Part shown: positions 35,781-44,454 of the stretch, in pieces
Numbering within the stretch: the first letter of the stretch is position 1
Layout: each line of letters begins with the position of its first letter
Source of the DNA: CAWBCR01 sp963787375
Lineage (GTDB): Bacteria; Chloroflexota; Anaerolineae; Aggregatilineales; UBA3940
NCBI GenBank assembly: GCA_963787375.1
Contig: CAWBCR010000017.1
Location: 558,001-622,000, forward strand
Reading direction: 5' to 3'
Length of the DNA stretch: 64,000 bases
The notes under the pieces: generated by a model
Told to the model about the DNA's origin: nothing
The model's database searches: none
The model's input: only the letters and a program-made list of their open reading frames with translations
Translations under genes and position numbers: made by a program

Positions 35781-38375
35781 ATGTACGCCGAAGTGCTGGT
35801 CAACCTGCCTGTCGAGGGCACATTTCACTATCACATCCCCGCCGAACTGGCGGGGCGTTTGCAGATCGGCCACCTGGTGGAAGTGACCTTCGGCCAGCAG
35901 AAGGCGCAGGGCGTAGTGCTAGGCTTCGACCAGCGCTCCCCGGTGAAGGACACGCGGCCCGTCGAGCGGCTGGTCGATCATCGCCCGGTCGTCAGCGAGC
36001 GGCAGCTTACGCTGGCCCGCTGGATGAGCGAGGCGTATCTTGCGCCGCTGGCCGACTGCGTGCGGCTGTTTATCCCGCCGGGGATGAGCAAGCGCGGCGA
36101 CGTGCTGGTAACCCCCGTCATCGACCCTGACGAGATCGCCACCAAAGACGACACGCAGGCCCGCCTGCTGAATTTGCTCAGGCGGCGCGGGCCGCTGCGC
36201 GGGCGGCAGATCGCCCGTTCGCTGCCGCGTCGAGATTGGCGCGGTGCGCTGAGCGACCTCGTCGAGCGGGGGCTGGCGCTGCGCGAGCCGGTGCTTGACC
36301 CGCCGTCGATTGGTGAGAAGCGGGTGCGGGTGGCCGAGCTGGGAGTCCGCCCGGAGGCTGTCGAGACGGCCATTGCGGACGTGGTTGCGCCGGAAGAGAT
36401 GCCGTCGACCCGGCGTGCAGCAGCGCAGCGGCGGGCCGACATGCTGCGGCTGCTGGCGGCGCGGCGCGAACCCCTGGAAGTAGGCGACATCTACGCGGCG
36501 GTCGAGGGCAGCAGCCTGAGCGACCTGCGTGCGCTGGCCGACGACGACCTCGTCACGCTGCGCGAGGAAGAGACGTGGCGCGATCCGCTGGCGGGTCGGA
36601 CCTTTGTCGCCGAGACGCCGCCCCGCATGACGCCGCACCAGCGGGCCGCCTGGGAGGTGATCCTCGCGGCGCTGAATGCAGCCGAGCCGCCACGCCCCAT
36701 CCTGCTGCATGGCGTGACCGGCTCCGGCAAGACGGAGCTGTACCTGCGAGCAGTCGCGGAAGTGATTGCGCATGGGCGCAGCGCGATTGTGCTTGTGCCG
36801 GAGATTGCGCTCACGCCGCAGACCGTCCGCCGCTTCGGGGCGCGCTTTCCGGGCCGGATGGCGCTGATCCACAGCGGCCTGTCGCCCGGCGAGCGTTACG
36901 ATACGTGGCGGCGGGCGCGTGAGGGGCACTACGACCTCGTCGTCGGGCCCCGCTCGGCGCTGCTTGCGCCGCTCGACAACCTGGGCCTGATCGTGATCGA
37001 CGAATGCCACGACGACAGCTACAAGCAGTCGCCGCCGATTGCGCCGCCGTATTACCACGCGCTGCCGACGGCGGTCGAGAGGGCGCGGCTGCACGACGCG
37101 CTGGTGCTGATGGGCAGCGCCACGCCCAACGTGGCGACTTACGCACGGGCCATCCGGCCAGAGGACGACGCCGGGCAGGTGCCGCCAGTAGGCGGCGAGC
37201 CGTACACGCTGTTGGAGCTGCCGGCGCGGATCATGGGCCATCGTGAAGCTATCGCCGCGCAGGCGGTCCATTTTCACATCGAGCAGCCGCGTTATACCCA
37301 CCACGCCGGCGACCCCGAAGAGGCGGTCATGATTGACATGCCACCGGTGCAGGTCGTCGACATGCGGCAGGAGCTGCGCGCCGGCAACCGCTCGATCTTC
37401 AGCCGGGTGCTGCTCGCCGCCATCGTCGACACGCTGGCGCGCCGCGAGCAGGCGATCTTGTTCCTGAACCGGCGCGGGACCTCGACCTACGTCTTCTGCC
37501 GGGCGTGCGGCCATGTGATGACCTGCCCGCGCTGCGATACGCCGCTGACCTGGCATACCTTCCACCGGGGCGAGGCGGGTGTACTGGTGTGCCATCACTG
37601 CGATTACCGCACCGAGCACCCCGACGTGTGCCCGGCCTGTGGCTCGGACCAGATCAAGTTCTTCGGCGGCGGGACCGAGCGCGTCGAGGAGGAAGTGCGA
37701 CGTCAGTTCCCGCAGGCGCGCGTCGTCCGCTGGGATCGCGACACGACAGGCGGCAAAGACACCCACGATGTGCTGCTGCAAACCTTCATCGACCACGAAG
37801 CCGACGTGCTGGTCGGGACGCAGATGGTGGCCAAGGGCCTCGACCTGCCGCTGGTGACGCTGGTGGGGGTGATCAGCGCCGACACGGCGCTATACCTGCC
37901 CGACTATCGCAGCGGCGAGCGCACGTTCCAGCTTCTGACGCAGGTCGCGGGGCGGGCAGGACGCGGCCTGCTGGGCGGGCGTGTGGTGCTGCAAACCTAC
38001 GCACCGGAGCATTACGCCATCCGTGCGGCGGCGGAGCACAACTTTGATGCGTTCTACGCCGAGGAGCTGCGCAATCGCAAGGACATTGGCTACCCGCCAT
38101 TCAGCCGGCTGGCGCGGCTAGAGATCCGGGCGGAGAGCAGCGAAAAGGCCCGCGCAGAGGGTGAGCGGCTGCACCGCCTGCTGGAAGGACGTATCGCTGA
38201 GGCAGGGTTAGCCCGCACCTCGCTGATCGGGCCTGCGCCGTGCTTCTACCCCCGGCGCGAGGGGTTGTACCGCTGGCATATCCTCGTGCGTGGCCCGAAT
38301 CCTGCCGCTGTTCTGGGCGATCTGCGCTCCTCGCACACGCTGTACGTCGACGTCGATCCGGTGTCGGTGTTATAA
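35781..38375 (+). CDS. priA: Primosomal protein N' (replication restart helicase PriA)
   Basis: 3'-to-5' DNA helicase that reloads the replisome at stalled forks (864 aa). The N-terminal 3'-DNA-binding domain begins 'EVLVNLPVEGTFHYHIP'. The helicase core shows Walker A 'GVTGSGKTELY', 'GPRSALLAPL' and DExH as 'DECHD'. The zinc module has paired CxxC motifs ('FCRACGHVMTCPRCDTPL', 'CHHCDYRTEHPDVCPACGS'). Later motifs are 'GTQMVAKGLDLPLVTLV' and 'QVAGRAGRG'. All expected parts are present. It appears to have its own promoter and no operon partner. Confidence 0.96.
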   Translation: MYAEVLVNLPVEGTFHYHIPAELAGRLQIGHLVEVTFGQQKAQGVVLGFDQRSPVKDTRPVERLVDHRPVVSERQLTLARWMSEAYLAPLADCVRLFIPPGMSKRGDVLVTPVIDPDEIATKDDTQARLLNLLRRRGPLRGRQIARSLPRRDWRGALSDLVERGLALREPVLDPPSIGEKRVRVAELGVRPEAVETAIADVVAPEEMPSTRRAAAQRRADMLRLLAARREPLEVGDIYAAVEGSSLSDLRALADDDLVTLREEETWRDPLAGRTFVAETPPRMTPHQRAAWEVILAALNAAEPPRPILLHGVTGSGKTELYLRAVAEVIAHGRSAIVLVPEIALTPQTVRRFGARFPGRMALIHSGLSPGERYDTWRRAREGHYDLVVGPRSALLAPLDNLGLIVIDECHDDSYKQSPPIAPPYYHALPTAVERARLHDALVLMGSATPNVATYARAIRPEDDAGQVPPVGGEPYTLLELPARIMGHREAIAAQAVHFHIEQPRYTHHAGDPEEAVMIDMPPVQVVDMRQELRAGNRSIFSRVLLAAIVDTLARREQAILFLNRRGTSTYVFCRACGHVMTCPRCDTPLTWHTFHRGEAGVLVCHHCDYRTEHPDVCPACGSDQIKFFGGGTERVEEEVRRQFPQARVVRWDRDTTGGKDTHDVLLQTFIDHEADVLVGTQMVAKGLDLPLVTLVGVISADTALYLPDYRSGERTFQLLTQVAGRAGRGLLGGRVVLQTYAPEHYAIRAAAEHNFDAFYAEELRNRKDIGYPPFSRLARLEIRAESSEKARAEGERLHRLLEGRIAEAGLARTSLIGPAPCFYPRREGLYRWHILVRGPNPAAVLGDLRSSHTLYVDVDPVSVL

Positions 38376-38431
38376 GCCTCTGGCCCCCCGTTCAGGGTAT
38401 AGAACATAACCTTAAAACATCGGTAGAACGG

Positions 38432-38460
38432 TTGACCCGACAGAGGAAATCGGCTATACT
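38432..38460 (+). promoter_or_regulatory. Strong sigma-70 promoter
   Basis: TTGACC (38432-38437), exactly 17 bases, TATACT (38455-38460). The expected start of transcription is near 38467. This is one of the best promoter matches in the window. Confidence 0.85.
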
Positions 38461-38472
38461 ATAGGGGTAAAT

Positions 38473-38486
38473 AGAACAAGAGTTCT
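38473..38486. promoter_or_regulatory. LexA-like operator (Gram-positive type SOS box)
   Basis: The palindrome AGAACAAGAGTTCT contains GAAC-N4-GTTC, the Bacillus-type LexA box also reported for the Chloroflexota genus Dehalococcoides. It lies about 8 bases past the predicted transcription start. Further TAGAAC half-sites occur upstream and downstream, including a degenerate GAAC-N4-TTTC near 38530. Confidence 0.6.
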
Positions 38487-38577
38487 GCTGCCGACGGGGG
38501 TGTCCCTCACCTTTTTCGGCTCAGGTAGTAGAACAAATTTTCTATACAGCGGTGTGAGGCGGACAGGAGGATACAGG

Positions 38578-38826
38578 ATGAAGTCGGGTATGCTATGGTT
38601 CGACAATCACGATCACCGCGATCTGGAGGCCAAGCTTCAGCGAGCGGTCACGTACTACGAGATGAAGTATGGCGTGCGGCCCACGCTGTGCTTCATGCAC
38701 CCCTCAATGCTGCTGGGGCATGGCCCACAGTTTGCGGGGGTCACGCTGAGAGCCACGAACACGATCCTGCCGTACCATTTCTGGATCGGGTTCGAGGATG
38801 AAGCGGAGCGGCGTCCGGCGGCATAG
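38578..38826 (+). CDS. Small protein, possibly SOS-controlled, unknown function
   Basis: 82-aa soluble protein with no signal or membrane segment. 'HRDLEAKLQRAVTYYEMKYG' is helical, and 'HFWIGFEDEAERRPAA' ends the protein. AGGAGG at 38565-38570 is an ideal ribosome-binding site for ATG 38578. Upstream lie a very good promoter and a GAAC-N4-GTTC palindrome, with a leader of about 110 bases that includes a small GGTG/CACC hairpin followed by TTTTT (38499-38516). Function unknown; DNA-damage induction is an inference from the operator alone. Confidence 0.75.
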   Translation: MKSGMLWFDNHDHRDLEAKLQRAVTYYEMKYGVRPTLCFMHPSMLLGHGPQFAGVTLRATNTILPYHFWIGFEDEAERRPAA

Positions 38827-38982
38827 CGTCGACAGGCGATAGGACCGCGCGAGGCGCAGAGGCGGGGGCGTCGCCCACCGCATAGACGCAAAGGGGTCGG
38901 TTGGGTGGTATAAGGTCGACACGAGATGGGGCCGTATGAAGCGCAGAGGTGGGGACGGGGCCTACCGCGAAGGCGCGAGGGG
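38827..38982. repeat. Imperfect 88-bp-spaced direct duplication
   Basis: Segments 38827-38894 and 38915-38982 both begin GTCGACA and share 'GCGCAGAGG', 'GGGG', 'ACCGC' and other blocks in the same order. They look like a degenerate intergenic repeat of the 'CGCGAAGGCGC' kind scattered in many environmental genomes. Confidence 0.6.
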
Positions 38983-38989
38983 ACGCACA

Positions 38990-39029
38990 GGGGTGGTCGG
39001 CGATGTTGAGCAGCATCGCCGACCACCCC
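38990..39029. terminator. Very stable hairpin between convergent genes
   Basis: GGGGTGGTCGGCGATG (38990-39005) is fully complementary to 39014-39029 around an 8-base loop. On the + strand CCCGCTTTTC follows. It probably terminates transcription from both sides. Confidence 0.8.
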
Positions 39030-39052
39030 CCGCTTTTCAAGACAGGTGCCGC

Positions 39053-40294
39053 TCAACTCTTCTTCTGAGGGGCGGGGCGCGGCTGGATGACGATGTCCTC
39101 ATCACCGGCCAGCAGGCCCGTCAGGTGCCCGTCGCGCGGCGTCATCACCCGGCTTGGGGCAAAGTACTCGAAGTCGAACGCAGTCTCGTCGCCGGCCTGC
39201 TTGCCAGGCAGCGGCATCAGCCGGGCGGTGAGCGGCTTGTTGAGCCGCAAGGCCAGCGCCGCTGTGTCGATCAGGATGGCCGACAGCGCTTCCTCGTCGA
39301 TGTCACCCGGCAGCGGGATCGTATCCAGTCCGGTGCCGCACAGCGCCGAGAACGTCAGCAATTCGGTGATCGACAGGTGGCCCTCGGCGGCGCGCGTCGC
39401 CAGCACGTTGTCCTCCAGCACAGGCAGCATCAGGCCGCAGAAGCCCGTCCGCGTGAACTTGGCCCGGTCGAGGGCGTCGGTCAGAAAGGCTGCGGCCATG
39501 ATTGATCCCTGCCCACCGATAGCCGGTAACCCCAGGCTCTCCAGCGCTGCGCCGATGCTGCGTGTCTCTTCAGGAAAGGGCGCAAGCGAGAAGTCAATTC
39601 CCTGAAAACCGATGCTTGCCTGCGCCAGCACGGGCTGCACCGCTGCCTCTATCCGTTCGGCTTCGGTCTCGACGGCCCGCACGATGGCGCTGCGGGCGTC
39701 GGCCAGGGATGCTGCGCTCGCAATAGCTGTTATCGCCAGATCGGCGCTCTCGGTGGCAATCGCGATGCGCGGTGCGCCGCCGGTGTGATGCGACGCCGGA
39801 AAGAACGGCGACCCGGCCCCGACGTTCGCCAGCGCAGCCAGTCGCAAATTGGCAAAGCCGGTTTCCTCGATGGTGGATGTACGCCGGATCAGATCGGCGG
39901 TGCGGCGAATGCGCGGCAGGCTGATACCAGTCGTCGTGTTGGCGATCTCTACACCCAGAAAGATGCTCTCGGCCTGGCGTAGAGCGTCTGGCATGGCCTC
40001 CATATACGCCACCGGGTCGCCCAGGCGCACGGGTCCCATCGACACGTAGTCGATCTCATGGACGAAGGCAACCGCCTCCAGGTCCTTGGCCAGATCGACC
40101 AGTTTGCCAGGCCCACCCGAATCGGCCAGCGCCGCCGGGAAAGGCTGCGTGGCCAGGCGCGTGGTCTGCACCTCCAGACCCTTCTCTACCAGCGCGGCGC
40201 GCACTTTATGCAGCGCCTCGCCAATGGAGGCGATGGCACCCGATTCGAGCGGGTAGGTTACGTCGACGAAGGCAGTGATCGATCGGATCTGCAT
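39053..40294 (-). CDS. DUF711 family protein
   Basis: 413-aa cytosolic protein of the DUF711 (PFL-like) family, which is distantly related to glycyl-radical enzyme folds but has no known reaction. Recognisable stretches: 'RSITAFVDVTYPLESGAI', 'ANVGAGSPFFPASHHTGGA', 'SLAPFPEETRSIGAALE', 'AAFLTDALDRAKFTRTGFCG' and 'CGTGLDTIPLPGDI'. It lies on the same strand as the RNA methyltransferase upstream (36-base gap), so the two may be co-transcribed. Confidence 0.88.
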   Translation of the reverse strand: MQIRSITAFVDVTYPLESGAIASIGEALHKVRAALVEKGLEVQTTRLATQPFPAALADSGGPGKLVDLAKDLEAVAFVHEIDYVSMGPVRLGDPVAYMEAMPDALRQAESIFLGVEIANTTTGISLPRIRRTADLIRRTSTIEETGFANLRLAALANVGAGSPFFPASHHTGGAPRIAIATESADLAITAIASAASLADARSAIVRAVETEAERIEAAVQPVLAQASIGFQGIDFSLAPFPEETRSIGAALESLGLPAIGGQGSIMAAAFLTDALDRAKFTRTGFCGLMLPVLEDNVLATRAAEGHLSITELLTFSALCGTGLDTIPLPGDIDEEALSAILIDTAALALRLNKPLTARLMPLPGKQAGDETAFDFEYFAPSRVMTPRDGHLTGLLAGDEDIVIQPRPAPQKKS

Positions 40295-40330
40295 GGCAGG
40301 CCTCCTGACAGGCTTGGCGGGAGCAGCCGC

Positions 40331-41116
40331 TCAGTGTGATGCGTCCATGCGTTGGCGGACCATCTCGAATAGCAGAATGCTGGCGGCCATTGCTGCGTTC
40401 AGCGATTCCATCGCGCCGGGCATGGGGATGGTGATGTGCGCGTGCGCGGTGCGGACGGCGTCGTCGCTGGGACCATGTGCCTCCTCGCTGACGATCAGCG
40501 CGCACGGCTGGGTCCAGTCGACGCGGAAATAGGGCGCGCCGCCGCCGGTGCTTGCCAGGAATATCGCATGGGCCGACAGCCGATTGACGATCCCCTCCCA
40601 GCTTAGCTGCTGGACAGGCAGCCGGAAATGCGCGCCCATCGCCGCGCGAACGACCTTGGGGTTCGTCACGTCAACCGTGCCACTGGTGACGATCATCAGC
40701 GGCGCGCCGGCGGCGGCTGCCGCCCGCATGATGGTCCCCAGGTTGCCGGGATCGTTGATGCCGTCGATCACCAGCGCGAAGGAGAATTCCTCAGGGATTG
40801 GCAGCACGAGTGCCGGCAGCACTGCCAGCACGCCTTGCGGGGTGGCTGTGTCACTCATGGCCTGCATTACCGGCTCGGAGACGGGCATCAATTGCGCACC
40901 CAGCGCGCTCAGCCCGTCGAGTAGCTCAAGGCCGGGCGCATCGGCGGCGAAATCCTCGGTGTAGTACACCTCTTCGACCGGCGCTTGAGCCAGCACGGCC
41001 TCGCCGACCAGTCGCACGCCTTCGACCACAAAACGGTTTGCCTTGCGGCGTGCGTGGCGGCGTGATTGCAGGGCCGCCACCTGTTTCACACGATCATTTG
41101 TTTCGCTGGTAATCAT
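40331..41116 (-). CDS. SpoU/TrmH-family RNA 2'-O-methyltransferase
   Basis: 261 aa. The N-terminal substrate-binding domain ('SRRHARRKANRFVVEGVRLV') and the SPOUT domain with its three motifs are present: 'NDPGNLGTIMRAAAAAG', 'ALIVSEEAHGPS' and 'IPMPGAMESLNAAMAASILL'. It methylates a ribose in rRNA or tRNA at a site that cannot be assigned. A -10-like TACACT lies close to ATG 41116, so the mRNA leader is very short. Confidence 0.92.
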   Translation of the reverse strand: MITSETNDRVKQVAALQSRRHARRKANRFVVEGVRLVGEAVLAQAPVEEVYYTEDFAADAPGLELLDGLSALGAQLMPVSEPVMQAMSDTATPQGVLAVLPALVLPIPEEFSFALVIDGINDPGNLGTIMRAAAAAGAPLMIVTSGTVDVTNPKVVRAAMGAHFRLPVQQLSWEGIVNRLSAHAIFLASTGGGAPYFRVDWTQPCALIVSEEAHGPSDDAVRTAHAHITIPMPGAMESLNAAMAASILLFEMVRQRMDASH

Positions 41117-41200
41117 GCTGTGTAGTGTAGCATGGGGCCGGGGGGAAACCCAAAAGAACCTGCATCACGTGCGGCGGCAGTGATAAGCTCGTCCCACCGG

Positions 41201-41791
41201 CTACTGCGTCGTGATGAAGTCGCGGATGTCGGCGAACTTGGCCGGGCCGATGCCCGATACGTTCTGGATGTCCTGAATGCGGGCAAATGGCCCGTGCGCG
41301 TCGCGGTAGTCGACGATGCGCTGTGCCAGCGCCGGGCCGATGCCAGGCAGGCGGTCCAGGTCTTCGAGGGTCGCCGTGTTGATGTTGATCGGGTTCTCGG
41401 CGCTGAGCGTAGGCAGCGCCGTCGGCTCACTGGTGGCTTCTTGCCCGGTCAGCGGCACGTAGACCTGCTGGCCGTCGGCCAGCGGCTGGGCGAGGTTCAC
41501 GCGGTTCAGGTCCGCCCCTTCGACGGTGCCGCCAGCGGCGTCGAGCGCATCGCGGACGATGGCGTCCGGCGGCAGCATATACACGTCGGGATGGGCCACT
41601 GCCCCGCTGACGTAAACCTGAATCGGCGAGGGGGTGGCCGTCGGCGGCGGTGTGGCGGTGGGCAGCGGTGGCTCGACAACCATTGGCGCGGCGGGCTGCC
41701 AGCGCAGGGCGAACGTCAGACCGGCGGCTGCAATCAGCAACCCGACAAAGGCCAGGATGAGGATGCGATGATCTTCGAGCCACTGGTTCAT
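41201..41791 (-). CDS. comEA: ComEA-like DNA-binding protein
   Basis: Membrane-anchored competence DNA receptor (196 aa). One N-terminal transmembrane segment ('ILILAFVGLLIAAAGLTFAL'), a Pro/Thr linker, an SLBB domain ('IQVYVSGAVAHPDVYMLPPD') and a C-terminal pair of helix-hairpin-helix motifs ('ININTATLEDLDRLPGIGPA', 'IQNVSGIGPAKFADI'). ComEC is not in the window, so natural transformation is only suggested. Confidence 0.92.
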   Translation of the reverse strand: MNQWLEDHRILILAFVGLLIAAAGLTFALRWQPAAPMVVEPPLPTATPPPTATPSPIQVYVSGAVAHPDVYMLPPDAIVRDALDAAGGTVEGADLNRVNLAQPLADGQQVYVPLTGQEATSEPTALPTLSAENPININTATLEDLDRLPGIGPALAQRIVDYRDAHGPFARIQDIQNVSGIGPAKFADIRDFITTQ

Positions 41792-41871
41792 AGGGCAGTC
41801 TCACAGAATGGATAGTTGGTGCTGTGATTATCTTAGCGAGTTGGGGCGAAATCGCAAAAGGGAAAAGAAAA

Positions 41872-41895
41872 GGGGGCACAGCGCGCTGTGCCCCC
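41872..41895 (-). terminator. Terminator of gltA
   Basis: The perfect palindrome GGGGGCACAGC-GC-GCTGTGCCCCC. Read on the - strand, TTTTCTTTT follows immediately. It lies 43 bases past the gltA stop. Confidence 0.9.
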
Positions 41896-41937
41896 GAAGA
41901 AACCTGTGGTTTGACCGAAAATCTTTCGGTCAAACAC

Positions 41938-43090
41938 TTAGCCGCGCTTCTCGATGGGAACCCACTTCTGGTCGACAGGGCCGATATATTCACCCTTGGG
42001 GCGGATCAGGCGATTGTCAGCCCACTGCTCGAAGACGTGAGCCGACCAGCCGGCGATGCGGCTCATGGCGAACAGCGGCGTGAACTGGTCGACGGGGATG
42101 CCCATCTGGTACAACACCACCGCCGAATAGTAGTCGACGTTGGCGTACAGGTTGCGGTCGATGAAGTAGGAGTCGGCGCGGGCACGGGCCTCAAGCTTCG
42201 AGGCAATGTCAAACCATTTTGTGTTGCCGGTGCTTTCGGCCAGCGCCTTGGTACGAGCATGAAGAACAGCGGCGCGCGGGTCTTCGGCCTTGTACACGCG
42301 GTGGCCGATGCCCATGATGCGGCGATCTTCTGCCATGGCCTTGTCAAACCAGGCGTCGACCTTGGACGGATCGCCGATCTCCAGGAACTGCTCCATCGCT
42401 TTCTGGTTCGCGCCGCCATGCGCCGGGCCTTTCAGCGTGCCGATGGCGGTGGTGATCGCCGAGTAGAAGTCGGCCAGCGTGCCGGTGGTGACGCGCGCCG
42501 AGAACGTCGAGGCGTTCATGCCGTGGTCAGCCAGCAGCACCAGATAAGCGTCGACAGCGTCGACGGCCTCCGGGCTGGGCACCTTGTCGTCCATCATGTA
42601 TAGGAAGTTGGCGGCCAGACCCAGGTCTTTGCGCGGGGCGACCGGCTTCTTGCCGTTGCGGATGCGCTCCCAGGCGGCGACGATGGTCGGCATGACAGCC
42701 GTCAGTTTGACGGCCTTCTTCATGTTCGAACTCGGCGCTGGTGTCTTCAGCGGTCGGGTCAAACGAACCCAGGGCCGAGACCATCGTGCGCAGAACTGCC
42801 ATCGGATTGGCGTTCTTGGGAAACTCCTTCATCATGTCGAGCAGTTTAGGCTCAAGCGTGCGCTCGGCAGCCAGCTTATTCTCGAACGCTTCAAGCTCGT
42901 CCGCAGTCGGAAGCTCGTTATACCACAGCAGGTAAACAACTTCCTCGAACGACGCGTTGCCGGCAAGGTCCTTGATGTTGTACCCGTGATACTGGAGTTT
43001 CCCGATGTCGCCTTCGACCTTGCTCTTCTGAGTCTGCGCGACGACGACGCCCTCAAGCCCTTTGGCGGCAGGGGCAGATTGAATAGTCAT
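41938..43090 (-). CDS. gltA: Citrate synthase, interrupted by one apparent frameshift
   Basis: Condenses acetyl-CoA and oxaloacetate (or propionyl-CoA, as methylcitrate synthase). The upstream part reads 'GLEGVVVAQTQKSKVEGDIG' and 'LLWYNELPTADEL'. The downstream part reads 'LLADHGMNASTFSARV' (active-site His), 'MGIGHRVYKAEDPRA' and 'VDYYSAVVLYQMGIP' (active-site Asp). The frame changes at + position 42727. Dropping one base gives 'SAEFNMKKAVKLTA', matching the family's EAN-x-RKA stretch, and a protein of 383 aa. Every catalytic segment is present. It has its own promoter with a palindrome in the spacer and a 140-base leader. Confidence 0.9.
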
Positions 43091-43237
43091 ACGGAATCAC
43101 CCTCTCTGATAGATAGGTCGGCAATTGTGATGAGATAGGGGCGAGGACGTGCGGGTTATCAGCCGGGCGTGGTTCTCGCATCCCTGTCACATTGGATGCT
43201 GAATCTGATAAACAGGTTGCAGGCTACCCTCGACGTG

Positions 43238-43266
43238 AGTATATCGAACGGCCATAAGGCCGTCAA
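43238..43266 (-). promoter_or_regulatory. gltA promoter with palindromic operator in the spacer
   Basis: On the - strand: TTGACG (43266-43261), a 17-base spacer, TATACT (43243-43238). The spacer contains the inverted repeat ACGGCC-TTAT-GGCCGT (43263-43248), which overlaps the -35 box and would place a dimeric regulator on the promoter. Confidence 0.75.
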
Positions 43267-43291
43267 TTGTGGCAGGCAAAGGCGGAAATGT

Positions 43292-43507
43292 TTAGCCAGC
43301 GGTCTCTTCTGCCAGAACTTGTTTGAGATCGCCTACGATGGCGTCGATCTGCCCGTCGAGGCCCTTCGTCGCGGCCAGATCGCGCAGCGTGCCCCAGTAA
43401 GGCTCGCCGCAGCGAATGCAGACGATACCGCGATCGGCTAGAAAGCCAATTGCCTTTGGGTAGGTCTCGACCAGCTCTTCGACGCTGAGGTCCGCGTTTA
43501 GCTCCAT
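43292..43507 (-). CDS. DUF1858 domain protein
   Basis: 71-aa protein consisting of one DUF1858 domain, as found at the N terminus of ScdA/YtfE-like and hybrid-cluster-associated proteins. It shows 'LSVEELVETYPKAIGFLADR' and the Cys pair in 'VCIRCGEPYWGTLRDLA'. The cysteines suggest metal or redox chemistry. The family often occurs in anaerobes. It is monocistronic. Confidence 0.85.
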   Translation of the reverse strand: MELNADLSVEELVETYPKAIGFLADRGIVCIRCGEPYWGTLRDLAATKGLDGQIDAIVGDLKQVLAEETAG

Positions 43508-43611
43508 GCCGTTGTTCCTTCTCTATGATGATTTGCGCTTCGATAGGCAGGGGCAGACGTCGTCCACCTCTCCCCATTTGGATGCGCAGCGGCGACCCAG
43601 GTTTCATGCAG

Positions 43612-44442
43612 TCAGGGTGTGGCGATGATGACAAGGCGATGGGTGTTGTTTTTGCGCGGCCAGCAGCTTACCAGCGTCAGGCGCACGTCGGAGGTCGGCT
43701 GGATCCACTGCGCATTGCTCACCTGGACGTCAAGCGGCTGATCTTTATCTTCCAGATACAGCGTCTGGCGTACATAGTAGGAAAACACACCCAGCGGTGT
43801 CCACAGCGCAATCTCGTCGCCGGTGTTCAGCTTCTCCAGATCGCCAAAGACAGCGCCCCACAGGTTGTTGTGGCCAGTCAGGATGGTATTGCCGGCCTGG
43901 CCCGGCGCGGCGGACTGGTTGTCCCAGCCGACCACGTACCCGTCGGGGACAGGCATACGCAGCACCATCGTGCCGTCGACCTCGTGCTCGCGGGGTGCCA
44001 GGCCCATAACCGGCGCATCGACGCTGATCGCCGGGATCGTGATCCAGTAGTCGACCGTCACCCATTCCGGCAGTGACGAGGTTGACGTATCCGGCTGCGC
44101 GGCAGATGTAGGGGTCACGGTGCTGTCGGGGATCCCGACCAGCAGCGTAGGCGTGGGTTGGACGGTTCCATTGGGCACGGCGACCCGATTGTTCGCCGCG
44201 CTGGCTGTGTCGACAGATGCAGGGGATGATGGGGTAAGAGTAGCGCCACCAGCCTGGCGCTGCTGCGCCTGGGCGGTCGCCGCAGCAAGAAACTGCTGCG
44301 GCGGCCCGCTTGATGCTTTAACGCGTGAGGAACCCACAACCAGCAGGTAAGTGGTCAGCGCCGTCCCAGCGACCAGGATCAGCAACACCCCGGCTGCGGT
44401 GATCGGGTTGATTCGTCTGGGTATGTGCTGCCCCTCGTTCAT
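43612..44442 (-). CDS. Sortase (class E/D-like transpeptidase)
   Basis: 276 aa. It has a cytoplasmic N terminus, one transmembrane segment (about 15-36), a disordered Thr/Ser/Pro region to about 125 and a sortase domain. The catalytic triad is visible as His191 in 'ILTGHNNLWG', Cys260 in 'TLVSCWP' and Arg269 in 'NNTHRLVIIA'. It cleaves an LPxTG-like signal and links the protein to the cell surface or to another protein. The gene directly upstream encodes a protein with an LPASG tail, 12 bases away, and a second LPQTG protein lies at 52351-53061. Confidence 0.92.
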   Translation of the reverse strand: MNEGQHIPRRINPITAAGVLLILVAGTALTTYLLVVGSSRVKASSGPPQQFLAAATAQAQQRQAGGATLTPSSPASVDTASAANNRVAVPNGTVQPTPTLLVGIPDSTVTPTSAAQPDTSTSSLPEWVTVDYWITIPAISVDAPVMGLAPREHEVDGTMVLRMPVPDGYVVGWDNQSAAPGQAGNTILTGHNNLWGAVFGDLEKLNTGDEIALWTPLGVFSYYVRQTLYLEDKDQPLDVQVSNAQWIQPTSDVRLTLVSCWPRKNNTHRLVIIATP

Positions 44443-44454
44443 CCGCGATGCGGG

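Noticed and set aside
35919..37796. A 625-codon open frame on the - strand opposite priA
   Set aside because: It lies wholly within priA, is Arg/His-rich and has no domain. Such antisense frames are expected in high-G+C DNA.
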